From contig PGEI01000001.1 in the NCBI GenBank assembly GCA_002894305.1, positions 16,034-80,033 of the forward strand: a DNA stretch of 64,000 nt. Direction: 5' to 3'. This DNA comes from Comamonadaceae bacterium CD01 (lineage in GTDB: Bacteria; Pseudomonadota; Gammaproteobacteria; Burkholderiales; Burkholderiaceae_C). How positions within the stretch are numbered: position 1 is the first letter of the stretch; the number at the start of each line of letters is the position of its first letter. Positions 15,766 through 25,610 of the stretch are shown one piece after another. The notes beneath the pieces were generated by a model. The model ran no database searches, was not told the origin of the DNA, and worked only from the letters and a program-made list of their open reading frames with translations. The position numbers and the translations under genes were made by a program.

Positions 15766-17205
15766 TCATAGACCTTCGCGCGCCAGCGCCTGCACCTGGC
15801 TGGAGACGGCCGCCTTCCCCTGCGCCAGCTGGGCGCGGTGGCGATCCAGGCGCTTCAAGTCGTACAGATAGTTGACCATCAGCCCGAACGACTGCTTCAG
15901 GCCCTTGGCCGAGGGGTCGCCCATCCAGTTGATCTGCTCGACGCGCGCGCCGTTGCCCAGATGAAAACGCGCCACCGCATCCAGCGCACGGCCATCGCGC
16001 ATGCCCGACAGATAACGCGCAGCGCAGCCGAGCAGAAAGGCGCGCAGCGGCGACTTGGACGTCAGCTGCGCGGCCTGGTCGGCCGCGGCCAGCAACTGGG
16101 CCGCCGTGGCCGACTGGCCAGCATCCACGCCCATCGCACGCGCCAGCGCGCCGTACTGGCGGGGAGCCAGCAGCGCCAGCTGCGCGTCGCTCTCGCGCGC
16201 CAGCCAGGCACGAAAACCCGGAATGGGCGACAGCGTGGCGAAGTGGCGCAGCCGCGCGAACTCTGCCTGCAGCTGGTCGACCACATGCTTGATCAGCGAG
16301 TCGCCAAAACTCACGCCGCGCAGCCCCTCCTGGGTGCTGCTGATCGAATAGAAGATGGCGGTCGTCGCACGGCTCAGATCCACTGGCGCGGCCGCCTCGT
16401 CGAGCAGCGGCGTGATGCTGCCGGCCAGCGCATCGAGCAGCGCGACCTCGACGAAGATCAGCGGCTCGCCGGGCAGGCTGGGATGGAAGAAGCCATAGCA
16501 GCGCCGGTCGCTGTCCAGGCGGTTCTTCAGGTCGTCCCAGCTGCGGATGTCGTGCACCGCCTCGTACTGGATCAGTTTTTCCAGCAGCGACGCCGGCGAG
16601 TCCCAGGACAGGCGGCGCAGCTCCAGGAAGGCCACGTCGAACCAGGTGGAGAACAGATGCTCCAGCTCGCCGTCCAGCGCCTGCAGCTGCGGGTTTTCGC
16701 GCACCAGCGCCAGCAGCTCGGCACGCAGGTCGACCAGAAAGCGCATGCCCCCTGGCGGCACCGCAAAGCGCTGCAGCAGCCGGGTGCGCGGCGACACCAG
16801 CGCCTGGCGCAGCGCCGCCTCGGCCCGGGCGGCCTGGGGCGTGCCGGCGACGGCCTCGTAGCGCTGGTGCGCGGCCTTCAGGCGCTCGGTGTCGGGCGCG
16901 TACTGTTCGGTGAGCAGCGCCCACAGATCGCTGCGCTGCGCTGCTGGTGCCTGGGCGTACCAGTCGATCACGGCCTGCGCGCGCCGCCCAGCCTCCACCT
17001 CGCTGATGCGCGGCGCCACCACCTGCTGCAACTGCTCGTGCAGCTGACGCAGCGCGCGCGGCGCCAGCGCCTCATCCTTGCGGCGCAGCGTCGCCGCCAG
17101 GCGTTCGTGCGTGCTGCGCGGCGCGGCCTGGCCGTCGGCAGGCTGCGCGGCGGCCGGGCGCAGGCGCTCCACATGGCGTGCAATCCAGGAAGACGTATCG
17201 CTCAT
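15766..17205 (-). CDS. matA: Malonyl-CoA decarboxylase
   Basis: A 479-residue member of the malonyl-CoA decarboxylase family, which converts malonyl-CoA to acetyl-CoA and CO2. The helical N-terminal domain is followed by the GNAT-like catalytic domain. Recognisable segments are YEAVHDIRSWDDLKNRLD, RRCYGFFHPSLPGEPLIFVE and FYSISSTQEGLRGVSFGD, where the catalytic Ser/His residues lie. The ATG at 17205 is used; in-frame ATGs at 17223 and 17232 lack a better ribosome site, so the start is uncertain by a few codons. It is the first gene of the malonate operon and is separated from clpA by that gene's terminator. Confidence 0.92.
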   Translation of the reverse strand: MSDTSSWIARHVERLRPAAAQPADGQAAPRSTHERLAATLRRKDEALAPRALRQLHEQLQQVVAPRISEVEAGRRAQAVIDWYAQAPAAQRSDLWALLTEQYAPDTERLKAAHQRYEAVAGTPQAARAEAALRQALVSPRTRLLQRFAVPPGGMRFLVDLRAELLALVRENPQLQALDGELEHLFSTWFDVAFLELRRLSWDSPASLLEKLIQYEAVHDIRSWDDLKNRLDSDRRCYGFFHPSLPGEPLIFVEVALLDALAGSITPLLDEAAAPVDLSRATTAIFYSISSTQEGLRGVSFGDSLIKHVVDQLQAEFARLRHFATLSPIPGFRAWLARESDAQLALLAPRQYGALARAMGVDAGQSATAAQLLAAADQAAQLTSKSPLRAFLLGCAARYLSGMRDGRALDAVARFHLGNGARVEQINWMGDPSAKGLKQSFGLMVNYLYDLKRLDRHRAQLAQGKAAVSSQVQALAREGL

Positions 17206-17320
17206 CGTTGTCACCGCAGGCATAGATTGCACAAATCATAGCGGCCGACGCCAGCGCTGCAACGCTTTTGCAGCGGTCGTCCTGTCTCTCTGGCGATCAG
17301 GCGCGCCGAGCGGTCCAGTA

Positions 17321-17350
17321 AAAACGCCGCCTGCAATGCAGGCGGCGTTT
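17321..17350 (-). terminator. Rho-independent terminator after clpA
   Basis: A 12-bp perfect stem (17322-17333 with 17339-17350; loop CAATG) lies 23 bp past the clpA stop. On the minus strand it is followed by a TTTT tract. It closes the clpS-clpA unit. Confidence 0.85.
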
Positions 17351-17372
17351 GCCGTGGAGGAGCCAAGTGCGC

Positions 17373-19721
17373 TCAGCTGGTCGCGGCCTCGGGCTCGGCG
17401 GGCTCGGACTTCGTGCCGCGCTCCTTCTTGGCCGTCGGCTGGATGTCGAGCATCACCTCGGCCACGTCGTCCCCCTTGTCGTCCTGGTGGTGGGTGATGT
17501 CCACCGTCAGGCGCCCGCCCTCGGTCAGGCGGCCAAAGAGCAGTTCGTCGGCCAGCGCCTTGCGGATGGTGTCCTGAATCAGGCGCTGCATCGGACGCGC
17601 GCCCATCAGTGGGTCGAACCCCTTCTTGGCCAGGTGCTTGCGCACCGCGTCGGTGAAGGTGACCTCCACCTTCTTCTCGGCCAGCTGCTGCTCCAACTGC
17701 AGCAGGAACTTGTCGACCACGCGCAGGATGACCTGCTCGTCCAGCGCCTTGAAGCTGACCACCGCATCCAGGCGATTGCGGAACTCGGGCGTGAACAAAC
17801 GCTTGATGTCGGCCATCTCGTCGCCCGCCTGGCGCTGGGTGGTGAAGCCCATGGTCGCCTTGTTCATGGTCTCGGCGCCCGCGTTCGTCGTCATGATGAT
17901 GATGACGTTGCGGAAATCCGCCTTGCGGCCGTTGTTGTCGGTCAGCGTGCCGTGATCCATGACCTGCAGCAGCACGTTGAAGATGTCCGGGTGCGCCTTC
18001 TCGATCTCGTCGAGCAGCAGCACCGCGTGCGGCTTCTTCGTGACCGCCTCGGTCAAGAGTCCACCCTGGTCGAAGCCGACGTAGCCCGGGGGCGCACCGA
18101 TCAGGCGGCTGACCGCATGGCGCTCCATGTACTCGGACATGTCGAAGCGGATCAGGTCGACACCCATGATGAAGGCCAGCTGGCGCGCAGCCTCGGTCTT
18201 GCCCACGCCCGTGGGGCCGCTGAACAGGAAGGAGCCGATCGGCTTGTCGCCCTTGCCCAGACCCGAGCGCGCCATCTTGACGCTTGATGCCAGCACCTCA
18301 AGCGCCTTGTCCTGGCCGAACACCACGCTTTTGAGGTCACGCTCGAGTGTCTGCAGCTTGCCGCGGTCGTCGTTGCTGACGTTGGCCGGCGGAATGCGGG
18401 CAATCTTGGCGATGATTTCCTCGATCTCGGTCTTGCCGATGGTCTTCTTGCGCTTGGACGGCGCCAGGATGCGCTGGGCCGCGCCGGCCTCGTCGATCAC
18501 GTCGATGGCCTTGTCGGGCAGGTGGCGGTCGTTGATGTACTTGGCCGACAGCTCGGCCGCCGCCTGCAGTGCAGCCGCGGCGTACTTGACGCTGTGGTGC
18601 TCCTCGAAGCGACTCTTGAGACCCTTCAGGATGTCCACCGTCTCGGCCACCGTCGGCTCGACCACGTCGATCTTCTGAAAGCGTCTTGAGAGCGCCGCGT
18701 CCTTCTCGAAGATGCCGCGGTACTCGGTGAAGGTGGTCGCGCCGATGCACTTGAGGTGGCCCGACGACAGCGCGGGCTTGAGCAGGTTGCTCGCATCCAG
18801 CGTACCGCCCGAGGCAGCGCCCGCGCCGATCAGCGTGTGGATCTCGTCGATGAACAGAATCGCGCCGGGCTTGTCCTTGAGGTTCTTCAGGACGCCCTTC
18901 AGGCGCTGCTCGAAGTCGCCGCGATACTTGGTGCCGGCCAGCAGCGCGCCCATGTCGAGCGCGTAGACCGTGGCTTCTTGCAGCACCTCGGGCACCGTGC
19001 CCTCGGTAATGCGCCAGGCCAGGCCCTCGGCGATCGCGGTCTTGCCCACGCCCGCCTCACCCACCAGCAGCGGGTTGTTCTTGCGCCGGCGGCACAGGAT
19101 CTGGATGGTGCGCTCGACCTCGTAGTCGCGCCCGATCAGCGGATCGATCTTGCCGTCCTTGGCCGCCTGGTTGAGGTTTTGCGTGTACTGCTCCAGCGCC
19201 GAGGCCTTCTCGCTGCGTTCGCCGCCCTGGACGGCCTCCTCGTTCTCTGCCTGGGCCTCGGGCTTGGGCGCCTCGGCGCTGTCGCCCTTCTTGATGCCGT
19301 GGGCAATGAAGTTGACCACGTCCAGGCGCGTCACGCCCTGCTGGTGCAGGTAGTAGACGGCGTGCGAGTCCTTCTCGCCGTAGATGGCGACCAGCACGTT
19401 GGCGCCGGTGACCTCCTTCTTGCCGTTACCGGTGGACTGCACGTGCATGATGGCGCGCTGGATCACGCGCTGGAAACCCAGCGTGGGCTGGGTGTCGACC
19501 TCGCCCTCGCCGGCCACCTGGGGCGTGTTGTCCTGAATGAAGTGGGCCAGCGCCGAGCGCAGGTCGTCGATGTTGGCCGCGCAGGCGCGCAGCACCTCCG
19601 ACGCGCTGGGGTTGTCCAGCAGGGCGAGCAACAGGTGCTCGACGGTGATGAATTCGTGGCGTTGCTTGCGTGCCTCGACAAAAGCCATGTGCAAGCTGAC
19701 TTCCAGTTCCTGGGCAATCAT
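17373..19721 (-). CDS. clpA: ClpA, ATPase subunit of the ClpAP protease
   Basis: A 782-residue AAA+ unfoldase. The N-terminal double Clp repeat spans about residues 1-145 ([18 protein letters not shown]), followed by an acidic linker. The first AAA domain has Walker [10 protein letters not shown] and Walker [15 protein letters not shown]. The second has Walker [10 protein letters not shown] and Walker [14 protein letters not shown]. The length and the linker distinguish it from ClpB. ClpA unfolds substrates, including N-end-rule proteins passed on by ClpS, and feeds them to ClpP, which is not encoded here. It follows clpS by 61 bp on the same strand and ends at a strong terminator. Confidence 0.97.
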   Translation of the reverse strand: MIAQELEVSLHMAFVEARKQRHEFITVEHLLLALLDNPSASEVLRACAANIDDLRSALAHFIQDNTPQVAGEGEVDTQPTLGFQRVIQRAIMHVQSTGNGKKEVTGANVLVAIYGEKDSHAVYYLHQQGVTRLDVVNFIAHGIKKGDSAEAPKPEAQAENEEAVQGGERSEKASALEQYTQNLNQAAKDGKIDPLIGRDYEVERTIQILCRRRKNNPLLVGEAGVGKTAIAEGLAWRITEGTVPEVLQEATVYALDMGALLAGTKYRGDFEQRLKGVLKNLKDKPGAILFIDEIHTLIGAGAASGGTLDASNLLKPALSSGHLKCIGATTFTEYRGIFEKDAALSRRFQKIDVVEPTVAETVDILKGLKSRFEEHHSVKYAAAALQAAAELSAKYINDRHLPDKAIDVIDEAGAAQRILAPSKRKKTIGKTEIEEIIAKIARIPPANVSNDDRGKLQTLERDLKSVVFGQDKALEVLASSVKMARSGLGKGDKPIGSFLFSGPTGVGKTEAARQLAFIMGVDLIRFDMSEYMERHAVSRLIGAPPGYVGFDQGGLLTEAVTKKPHAVLLLDEIEKAHPDIFNVLLQVMDHGTLTDNNGRKADFRNVIIIMTTNAGAETMNKATMGFTTQRQAGDEMADIKRLFTPEFRNRLDAVVSFKALDEQVILRVVDKFLLQLEQQLAEKKVEVTFTDAVRKHLAKKGFDPLMGARPMQRLIQDTIRKALADELLFGRLTEGGRLTVDITHHQDDKGDDVAEVMLDIQPTAKKERGTKSEPAEPEAATS

Positions 19722-19782
19722 GTGAGAACTCCTTTCGCTTGCTCTGGATGGGACGTTACATCAAATCGGGGTGGCGCGCTGC

Positions 19783-20139
19783 TTATTCAACCGGCTCGCT
19801 CACGCATTGCAGCGGGTGGCCCGCGTGGTGGGCCGCCTGCATGACCTGGTCGACCTTGGTGGCGGCCACGTCGGGCGTGTAGACGCCGCACACGCCCCGA
19901 CCATCGAGGTGGATCTTGAGCATGATCTGCGTGGCCGCCTCGCGGTTCTTGTGAAAATATTCCTGCAAAACGACGACGACGAACTCCATGGGCGTGAAGT
20001 CGTCGTTGAGCATGACGACCTGATGCATGGCCGGGGGTTGCAGTTTCTGGGTGCGCCGCTCGAGCACGACCGAGCCACCGTCGTCGTGCGACGGCGTTTG
20101 TCGGGGAAGCTGGGGCGGCACAGGTGCTTGGGTTGCCAT
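19783..20139 (-). CDS. clpS: ClpS, adaptor of the ClpAP protease
   Basis: A 118-residue adaptor that binds N-degron residues and delivers them to ClpA. The core [20 protein letters not shown] and the later [20 protein letters not shown] carry the substrate pocket and the ClpA-binding face. A flexible N-terminal extension precedes the core. The start MATQAPVPP at 20139 is chosen because a longer in-frame extension is not conserved. It is directly upstream of clpA, the usual order in proteobacteria. Confidence 0.96.
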   Translation of the reverse strand: MATQAPVPPQLPRQTPSHDDGGSVVLERRTQKLQPPAMHQVVMLNDDFTPMEFVVVVLQEYFHKNREAATQIMLKIHLDGRGVCGVYTPDVAATKVDQVMQAAHHAGHPLQCVSEPVE

Positions 20140-20244
20140 GCAGGTCATTCTAGTCAGCGGCCTTGGCGCGCGCTGCCTCAAGGACATGGTGTTTGTGCCG
20201 CTTTTTTCAAGTCTGCGAGCGCGCCGGAGCCAGTGAATCGGCGC

Positions 20245-23200
20245 CTATACCTGCGCCGCCTCATAGACCACGCGCACCTGGCCGTTGCCGGCCTGGGTCA
20301 GCCATGCGGCCAGCGCCGCGTCGCTGGGAAAGAAGCGGCTGGCCTCGCCCAGCTGCAGCTCGGCGCGGGCCTGGTTCTGGCCGTCCTGGCCGCACAGCAG
20401 TTGCAGGCGCACGCGCAGGCCGTGGCTGAGCGTCTCGCCGTGCTCGGTGTCCTCGCGCCGGGGCGGAAACTCCCGCACGATGGCCGCCACGTCCGGCGCC
20501 GCAGCGCCCACCTGCACCTGCAGGTAGCGGCCAAAGCGCGCACGCGCGTCGGCCAGGCTCCAGGCCTGCTGCACCTTGACGCGCAGCCCGCCGCTGAAGT
20601 GATCCAGCTGCAGCCGTCCGCTGACCACCACCGGCTGGTCGTCTTTCAGCGCGCCGGCGCAGGCCTGGGCGACGGCCTCGTCGGCCGAGGCCTCGATGGC
20701 CTGCGTGCCGTCGTCGATCTTGAACAGCAGCAGCCGCCCGCGCTGGCCATTGATGCTGCGGCTTTCGCTGACGATGCCGGCCAGCAACTGCGGTTCGCGG
20801 CTGTCCTTGAGCTCGGCCAGCGGCGTGCGCACGATGCGGCGCACCTCGTCGCGCACCTCGTCGAACAGATGGCCCGACAGGTAGAAGCCAATCGCGGTCT
20901 TCTCCTGCACCAGGCGCTCGCGCACGCCCCAGGGCGCCACCTGCGCCAGCGGCGGCTCCTGCGTGCTCGACCCCTGGGCGTCGTCGCCCATCATGTCGAA
21001 CAGCCCGCCCTGGTTGGCGTTGGCCAGCTGTGCCGCGGCCCAGTCGAAGGCCATGTCCAGCGACGCAGCCAGCGCCGCGCGGTCGCGCTGCAGGCCGTCA
21101 AAGGCGCCGGCCTTGATCAACGCCTCGACGGTGCGCTTGTTGATGCGCGTGCGGTCGACGCGCACGCAGAAGTCGAACAGATTGGCAAACGGCCCCGTCT
21201 CGTGGCCGCGCGGGCCTTCGCCGCGGCCCTCGCGCGCAGCGATGATGGCCTCGATGGCCTGCTGGCCCGTGCCCTTGACCGCGCCCAGGCCATAGCGGAT
21301 GACCTTGTCGGTGACCGGCTCGAAGCGGTACATGCCGCGGTTGATGTCCGGCGGCTCGAACGTCAGCCCCTCCTTGAGCGCGTCCTCGTACAACACCTTG
21401 AGCTTGTCGGTGTCGTCCATCTCCACGGTCATGTTGGCGCAGAAGAACTCGGCCGTGTAGTGCACCTTGAGCCAGCCGGTGTGGTAGGCCAGCAGCGAAT
21501 AGGCGGCGGCATGCGACTTGTTGAAGCCGTAGCCGGCGAACTTCTCCATCAGGTCGAACACCTCGTCGGCCTGATCCTGCCCAATGCCCTTCCCGGCCGC
21601 GCCCTTGCGGAAGATCTCGCGGTGCTCGGCCATCTCCTCGGCCTTCTTCTTGCCCATGGCGCGGCGCAGCATGTCGGCGCCGCCCAGGCTGTAGCCGCCC
21701 AGCACCTGGGCGGTCTGCATCACCTGCTCCTGGTAGACCATGATGCCGTAGGTCTCGGCCAGCACCGGCTCGACCAGCGGGTGCGGGTACTCCACCACCT
21801 CCTTGCCGTGCTTGCGGTTGATGAAGCTGGGAATCAGATCCATCGGCCCGGGGCGGTACAGCGCGTTGAGCGCGATCAGGTCTTCCAGCCGGCTGGGACG
21901 CGCCTCTTTCAGCATGCCCTGCATGCCGCGGCTTTCAAACTGGAACACCGCCTCGGTGCGCCCCTCGGAGAACAGGCGATAGGTGGGCGCGTCATCGAGC
22001 GGGATGTTCTCGAAGGCGAAGTGCGCCTGTCCCTTGTGGCGGCGCACGATCAACTCTTTGGCGATCTCCAGGATGGTCAGCGTCGCCAGCCCCAGAAAGT
22101 CGAACTTCACCAGGCCGATGGCCTCGACGTCGTCCTTGTCGTACTGGCTCACCGCCGACTCGCTGCCCGGCTGCTGGTACAGCGGGCAAAAATCGGTCAG
22201 CTTGCCCGGCGCGATCAGCACTCCGCCGGCGTGCATGCCGATGTTGCGCGTCATGCCTTCGAGCTGCTGCGCCATCTCAATGACGGTGCGCACGTCTTCC
22301 TCGTTGCGCACCCGCTCGTACAGCTGGGGTTCCAGCTCGAGCGCGTAGTTGTTCTTGTCGCCTTCCTTCTTGACCTCGGGCGGATAGGCCAGCGTATAGG
22401 TCTGCCCAGGCTTGCCCGGCACCAGCTTGGAGATGCCGTCGCAAAAGGTGTAGCTCATGTCCATCACCCGCCCGACGTCGCGGATCGCCGCCTTGGCGGC
22501 CATGGTGCCGAAGGTGGCGATCTGGCTGACCGCGTCCTTGCCGTACTTGTCCTTGACGTAGTCGATCACCCGGTCGCGGTTGGCCTGGCAGAAGTCGATG
22601 TCGAAGTCGGGCATCGACACCCGCTCGGGATTGAGGAAACGCTCGAACAGCAGGTTGTATTGCAGCGGATCCAGGTCGGTGATCTTGAGCGCATACGCCA
22701 CCAGCGACCCGGCGCCCGAGCCTCGCCCCGGCCCCACCGGGCAGGCGTTGTTCTTGGCCCACTGGATGAAGTCGCCCACGATCAGGAAATAGCCCGGGAA
22801 ACCCATCTTGAGAATGGTGCCCAGCTCGAACTCCAGGCGCTCTACGTAGCGCGGGCGCTGCTTCTCGCGCTCGGCCTCGTTCGGGTACAGATGCTGCAGG
22901 CGCTGCTCCAGGCCTTCATAGGAGGCAACGCGGAAATACTCGTCGATCGGCATGCCGCCGGGCGTCGGAAAGTCCGGCAGGCGCGGCTTGCCCAGCACCA
23001 GCGTGAGGTTGCAGCGGCGCGCGATCTCCACCGTGTTGGCCAGTGCCGACGGAATGTCGGCGAACAGCGCCTGCATCTGCGCACTGCTCTTGAAGTGCTG
23101 CTCGCGCGTGAAGCGGCGCACGCGCCGCGGATTGGCCAGGATCTCGCCCTCGGCAATGCATACCCGCGCCTCGTGCGCCTCGTAGTCCTCGGGCGCCAGG

Positions 23201-23796
23201 AACTGGATCGGGTGGGTTGCCACCACCGGCAACTGCAGCCGCGCGGCCAGTTGCACCACCGCGCTCACGTGGGCCTCGTCGTCGGCGCGGCCCGCGCGCT
23301 GCAGCTCCAGGTAGAAGCGGTGCGGGAACAACTGCGCCAGGCGCAGCGCCAGCGCCGCCGCCTCCTCGTCATTGCCGCGCGCCAGCGCCTGCCCCACCGG
23401 GCCTGCCTGCGCGCCCGACAGCGCGATCAGCCCCTCGCCCAGCTCCTGCAGCCCCTGCCAGGTGCACAGCGGCTGGCTCCGGGCGACGCCCTGGGTCCAC
23501 GCGCGCGCCAACAGCTCGCACAGATTCAGGTAGCCCTGGCGGTTTTGCACCAGCAGCAGCATGCGCGCCGGCGCCTGGTCGGGTTGCACCTGCAGGTTGA
23601 TCTCGGCGCCGATGACCGGCTTGACCCCCTTGCCCCGTCCCTGGCGGTAGAACTTGATCGCGCCAAACAGGTTGTTCAGGTCGGTGATGGCCATCGCCGG
23701 CTGGCCGTCTGCGGCGGCCGCCTTGATGGCCTGGTCGATACGGACGATTCCGTCGACGACGGAAAACTCGGAGTGCAGGCGCAAATGGACAAACAT
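20245..23796 (-). CDS. dnaE: DNA polymerase III subunit alpha
   Basis: A 1183-residue replicative polymerase. The PHP domain begins at MFVHLRLHSEFSVVDG. The palm contains GPGRGSGAGSLVAYALKITD and the catalytic PDFDIDFCQANRDRVIDYV, with the further Asp in the PHVxPxD-equivalent region. A helix-hairpin-helix and an OB-fold near the C-terminus (VSGRLQLDHFSGGLRVKV) complete the family layout. The start at 23796 is chosen because the conserved N-terminus begins exactly there; an in-frame ATG at 23823 would add nine non-conserved residues. The gene is divergent from bamD. It is a single-copy housekeeping gene with no anomaly. Confidence 0.97.
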   Translation of the reverse strand: MFVHLRLHSEFSVVDGIVRIDQAIKAAAADGQPAMAITDLNNLFGAIKFYRQGRGKGVKPVIGAEINLQVQPDQAPARMLLLVQNRQGYLNLCELLARAWTQGVARSQPLCTWQGLQELGEGLIALSGAQAGPVGQALARGNDEEAAALALRLAQLFPHRFYLELQRAGRADDEAHVSAVVQLAARLQLPVVATHPIQFLAPEDYEAHEARVCIAEGEILANPRRVRRFTREQHFKSSAQMQALFADIPSALANTVEIARRCNLTLVLGKPRLPDFPTPGGMPIDEYFRVASYEGLEQRLQHLYPNEAEREKQRPRYVERLEFELGTILKMGFPGYFLIVGDFIQWAKNNACPVGPGRGSGAGSLVAYALKITDLDPLQYNLLFERFLNPERVSMPDFDIDFCQANRDRVIDYVKDKYGKDAVSQIATFGTMAAKAAIRDVGRVMDMSYTFCDGISKLVPGKPGQTYTLAYPPEVKKEGDKNNYALELEPQLYERVRNEEDVRTVIEMAQQLEGMTRNIGMHAGGVLIAPGKLTDFCPLYQQPGSESAVSQYDKDDVEAIGLVKFDFLGLATLTILEIAKELIVRRHKGQAHFAFENIPLDDAPTYRLFSEGRTEAVFQFESRGMQGMLKEARPSRLEDLIALNALYRPGPMDLIPSFINRKHGKEVVEYPHPLVEPVLAETYGIMVYQEQVMQTAQVLGGYSLGGADMLRRAMGKKKAEEMAEHREIFRKGAAGKGIGQDQADEVFDLMEKFAGYGFNKSHAAAYSLLAYHTGWLKVHYTAEFFCANMTVEMDDTDKLKVLYEDALKEGLTFEPPDINRGMYRFEPVTDKVIRYGLGAVKGTGQQAIEAIIAAREGRGEGPRGHETGPFANLFDFCVRVDRTRINKRTVEALIKAGAFDGLQRDRAALAASLDMAFDWAAAQLANANQGGLFDMMGDDAQGSSTQEPPLAQVAPWGVRERLVQEKTAIGFYLSGHLFDEVRDEVRRIVRTPLAELKDSREPQLLAGIVSESRSINGQRGRLLLFKIDDGTQAIEASADEAVAQACAGALKDDQPVVVSGRLQLDHFSGGLRVKVQQAWSLADARARFGRYLQVQVGAAAPDVAAIVREFPPRREDTEHGETLSHGLRVRLQLLCGQDGQNQARAELQLGEASRFFPSDAALAAWLTQAGNGQVRVVYEAAQV

Positions 23797-23866
23797 GGGA
23801 AGCGATTGTAGAAAGCCCGCCATGCCCGCGGCGCGACAAAACCGTCCGAGTGCCTGGGCGCTTCCT

Positions 23867-23872
23867 TACAAT
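23867..23872 (+). promoter_or_regulatory. Probable -10 element of the bamD promoter
   Basis: The hexamer TACAAT lies 66 bp upstream of the bamD start in the 141-bp dnaE-bamD divergent region. It is one substitution from the sigma-70 consensus. A convincing -35 element is not obvious. Confidence 0.4.
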
Positions 23873-23937
23873 GCGCCGTTACGCCCAGGTTTTGCGCCCT
23901 GAGCCCCACATCTCTTTTACTGCCCGCGCCCGCCGAC

Positions 23938-24735
23938 ATGCCGCGTTTTTCACCGTCTCTGATCCCTGCCCTCCTCGCCGCCAGCCTGCTGGCCGCCTGC
24001 TCCAGCACGCCCAAAGACCCAACGGCCGGCTGGAGTCCCGACAAAATCTATTCAGAGGCGCGCGACGAGCTCAACAGCGGCGCCTATGAAAAAGCCGTTC
24101 CGCTGTTCGAGAAACTCGAAGGCCGCGCCGCCGGCACGCCGCTGGCCCAACAGGCGCAACTGGAGAAGGCCTACGCGCAGTACAAGGACGGCGACCGCAT
24201 CCAGGCGGTGGCGACGCTGGATCGCTTCATGAAGCTGCACCCGGCCAGCCCGGCCTACGACTACGCGCTCTACCTCAAGGGCCTGGTCAACTTCAACGAC
24301 GACCTGGGGCTGTTCGCCTGGATCTCGCGCCAGGACCTGTCCGAGCGCGACCAGAAGGCGGCCAAGGAGTCGTTCGAGGCGTTTCGCGAGCTGGTCACGC
24401 GCTTTCCCGAGTCGCGCTACACGCCCGACGCGCGCCAGCGCATGACCTACATCGTCAACGCACTGGCGCAGTACGAGGTGCACGTGGCGCGCTACTACTA
24501 TGAGCGCGGCGCCTACGTGGCCGCGATCAGCCGCGCGCAAAGCGCCATTGCCGACTACCAGCAGGTGCCAGCGACCGAAGAGGCGCTGGTCATCCTGGTG
24601 CGCTCCTACGACGCGCTGGGCATGACGCAGCTGCGCGACGACGCCCAGCGCGTGCTGCAGGTCTCCTATCCCGACAGCCGTATGCTGCAAGGCGGGCTCA
24701 AGGACAAGGACAATCCCTGGTGGAAATTCTGGTAA
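23938..24735 (+). CDS. bamD: BamD, outer membrane protein assembly lipoprotein
   Basis: A 265-residue essential lipoprotein of the beta-barrel assembly (BAM) complex. The signal peptide ends in a lipobox LLAACSS, with lipidated Cys21. It is followed by five TPR-like helical pairs starting at DKIYSEARDELNSGAYEKAV; FPESRYTPDARQRMTYI is a strong BamD signature. BamD docks on BamA in the outer membrane and helps recognise unfolded porins. The C-terminus DKDNPWWKFW is typical for betaproteobacteria. A PP2C gene follows after 15 bp on the same strand. Confidence 0.95.
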   Translation: MPRFSPSLIPALLAASLLAACSSTPKDPTAGWSPDKIYSEARDELNSGAYEKAVPLFEKLEGRAAGTPLAQQAQLEKAYAQYKDGDRIQAVATLDRFMKLHPASPAYDYALYLKGLVNFNDDLGLFAWISRQDLSERDQKAAKESFEAFRELVTRFPESRYTPDARQRMTYIVNALAQYEVHVARYYYERGAYVAAISRAQSAIADYQQVPATEEALVILVRSYDALGMTQLRDDAQRVLQVSYPDSRMLQGGLKDKDNPWWKFW

Positions 24736-24750
24736 ACACCCCCGCCCGCC

Positions 24751-25581
24751 ATGAGCAAAGCCTTCAGGCTCACCGCCTCCACCGGCATCCACAAGGGTGA
24801 CCGCAGCTACCAGCAGGATCAGGTGCTGGTGCTCCCGCACCCGCGCCACAACGGCTGCCTGCTGTGCATCGTGGCCGACGGCATGGGTGGCAGGAGCGGC
24901 GGGCGCAAGGCCTCCGACCAGGTTCTGATGACCGCGCGCCAGCTGTTCGAGCGCTACAGCCCCGACAGCGACGACGCGGCCGCGCTGCTCAAGCTCATCG
25001 TGCAGGAGTCGCACATCGTCATCCGGCTCACCGCGCTGTCGTCCGAGCAGGAGCCGCACAGCACGATTGCCGCCTTTCTGATCAACCCCCAGGGCGACTG
25101 CCACTGGCTGCACGCGGGCGACTCGCGCATCTACCACTTCCACAACGGCAAGCTGGTGTACCGCACGACCGACCACTCCTACGTGCAGTCGCTGGTCGAC
25201 CGCGGCGAGATCACCGAGGCGCAGGCCAACACCCACCCGCACGCCAACATCCTGGTCGGCTGCCTGGGCGCCGAGAACGACCCGCCGATCACGCCCCACC
25301 TGATCAGCCAGCTGCGCCCGGGCGACGTGCTGATGGCCTGCAGCGACGGCCTGTGGCACTACTTCTCGCCGGCCGAGCTCGCGTCGGTGCTGCACGCGCT
25401 GACGCCGCGCGAGGCCACCGAATTCCTGATCGCCAAGGCCCGCGCACGCGCGCGCGGCACCGGCGACAACCTGTCGCTCGTCGTGGTCAAGGTCGATGCG
25501 CTGGAGCAGGCCTCGCAGCGCTTTGCCGGTTTCGACCAGGACGCGCCGCCGGCCACCACGGCGCCGGCCCCGGCGCCCTGA
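24751..25581 (+). CDS. PP2C-type protein serine/threonine phosphatase
   Basis: A 276-residue soluble phosphatase with the PPM/PP2C metal-binding motifs in order: QQDQVL (motif 1 Asp), VADGMGGRSGG (motif 2), WLHAGDSRIYHF (motif 8 region), MACSDGLWHYF and GTGDNLSLVVV. The conserved aspartates for two Mn/Mg ions are present. The C-terminal 25 residues are a low-complexity Ala/Pro tail. No Ser/Thr kinase gene is adjacent, so its substrate cannot be inferred. It is probably co-transcribed with bamD. Confidence 0.88.
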   Translation: MSKAFRLTASTGIHKGDRSYQQDQVLVLPHPRHNGCLLCIVADGMGGRSGGRKASDQVLMTARQLFERYSPDSDDAAALLKLIVQESHIVIRLTALSSEQEPHSTIAAFLINPQGDCHWLHAGDSRIYHFHNGKLVYRTTDHSYVQSLVDRGEITEAQANTHPHANILVGCLGAENDPPITPHLISQLRPGDVLMACSDGLWHYFSPAELASVLHALTPREATEFLIAKARARARGTGDNLSLVVVKVDALEQASQRFAGFDQDAPPATTAPAPAP

Positions 25582-25610
25582 CCACCCCTCGGGCGCCTGC
25601 ACCGTCGCCG

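Noticed and set aside
19771..23811. Very long open frame (1346 codons) on the plus strand opposite dnaE
   Set aside because: It is the antisense shadow of dnaE. The composition (His, Ala, Arg, Gln, Leu rich) is typical of reading a high-GC gene backwards and has no family motif.
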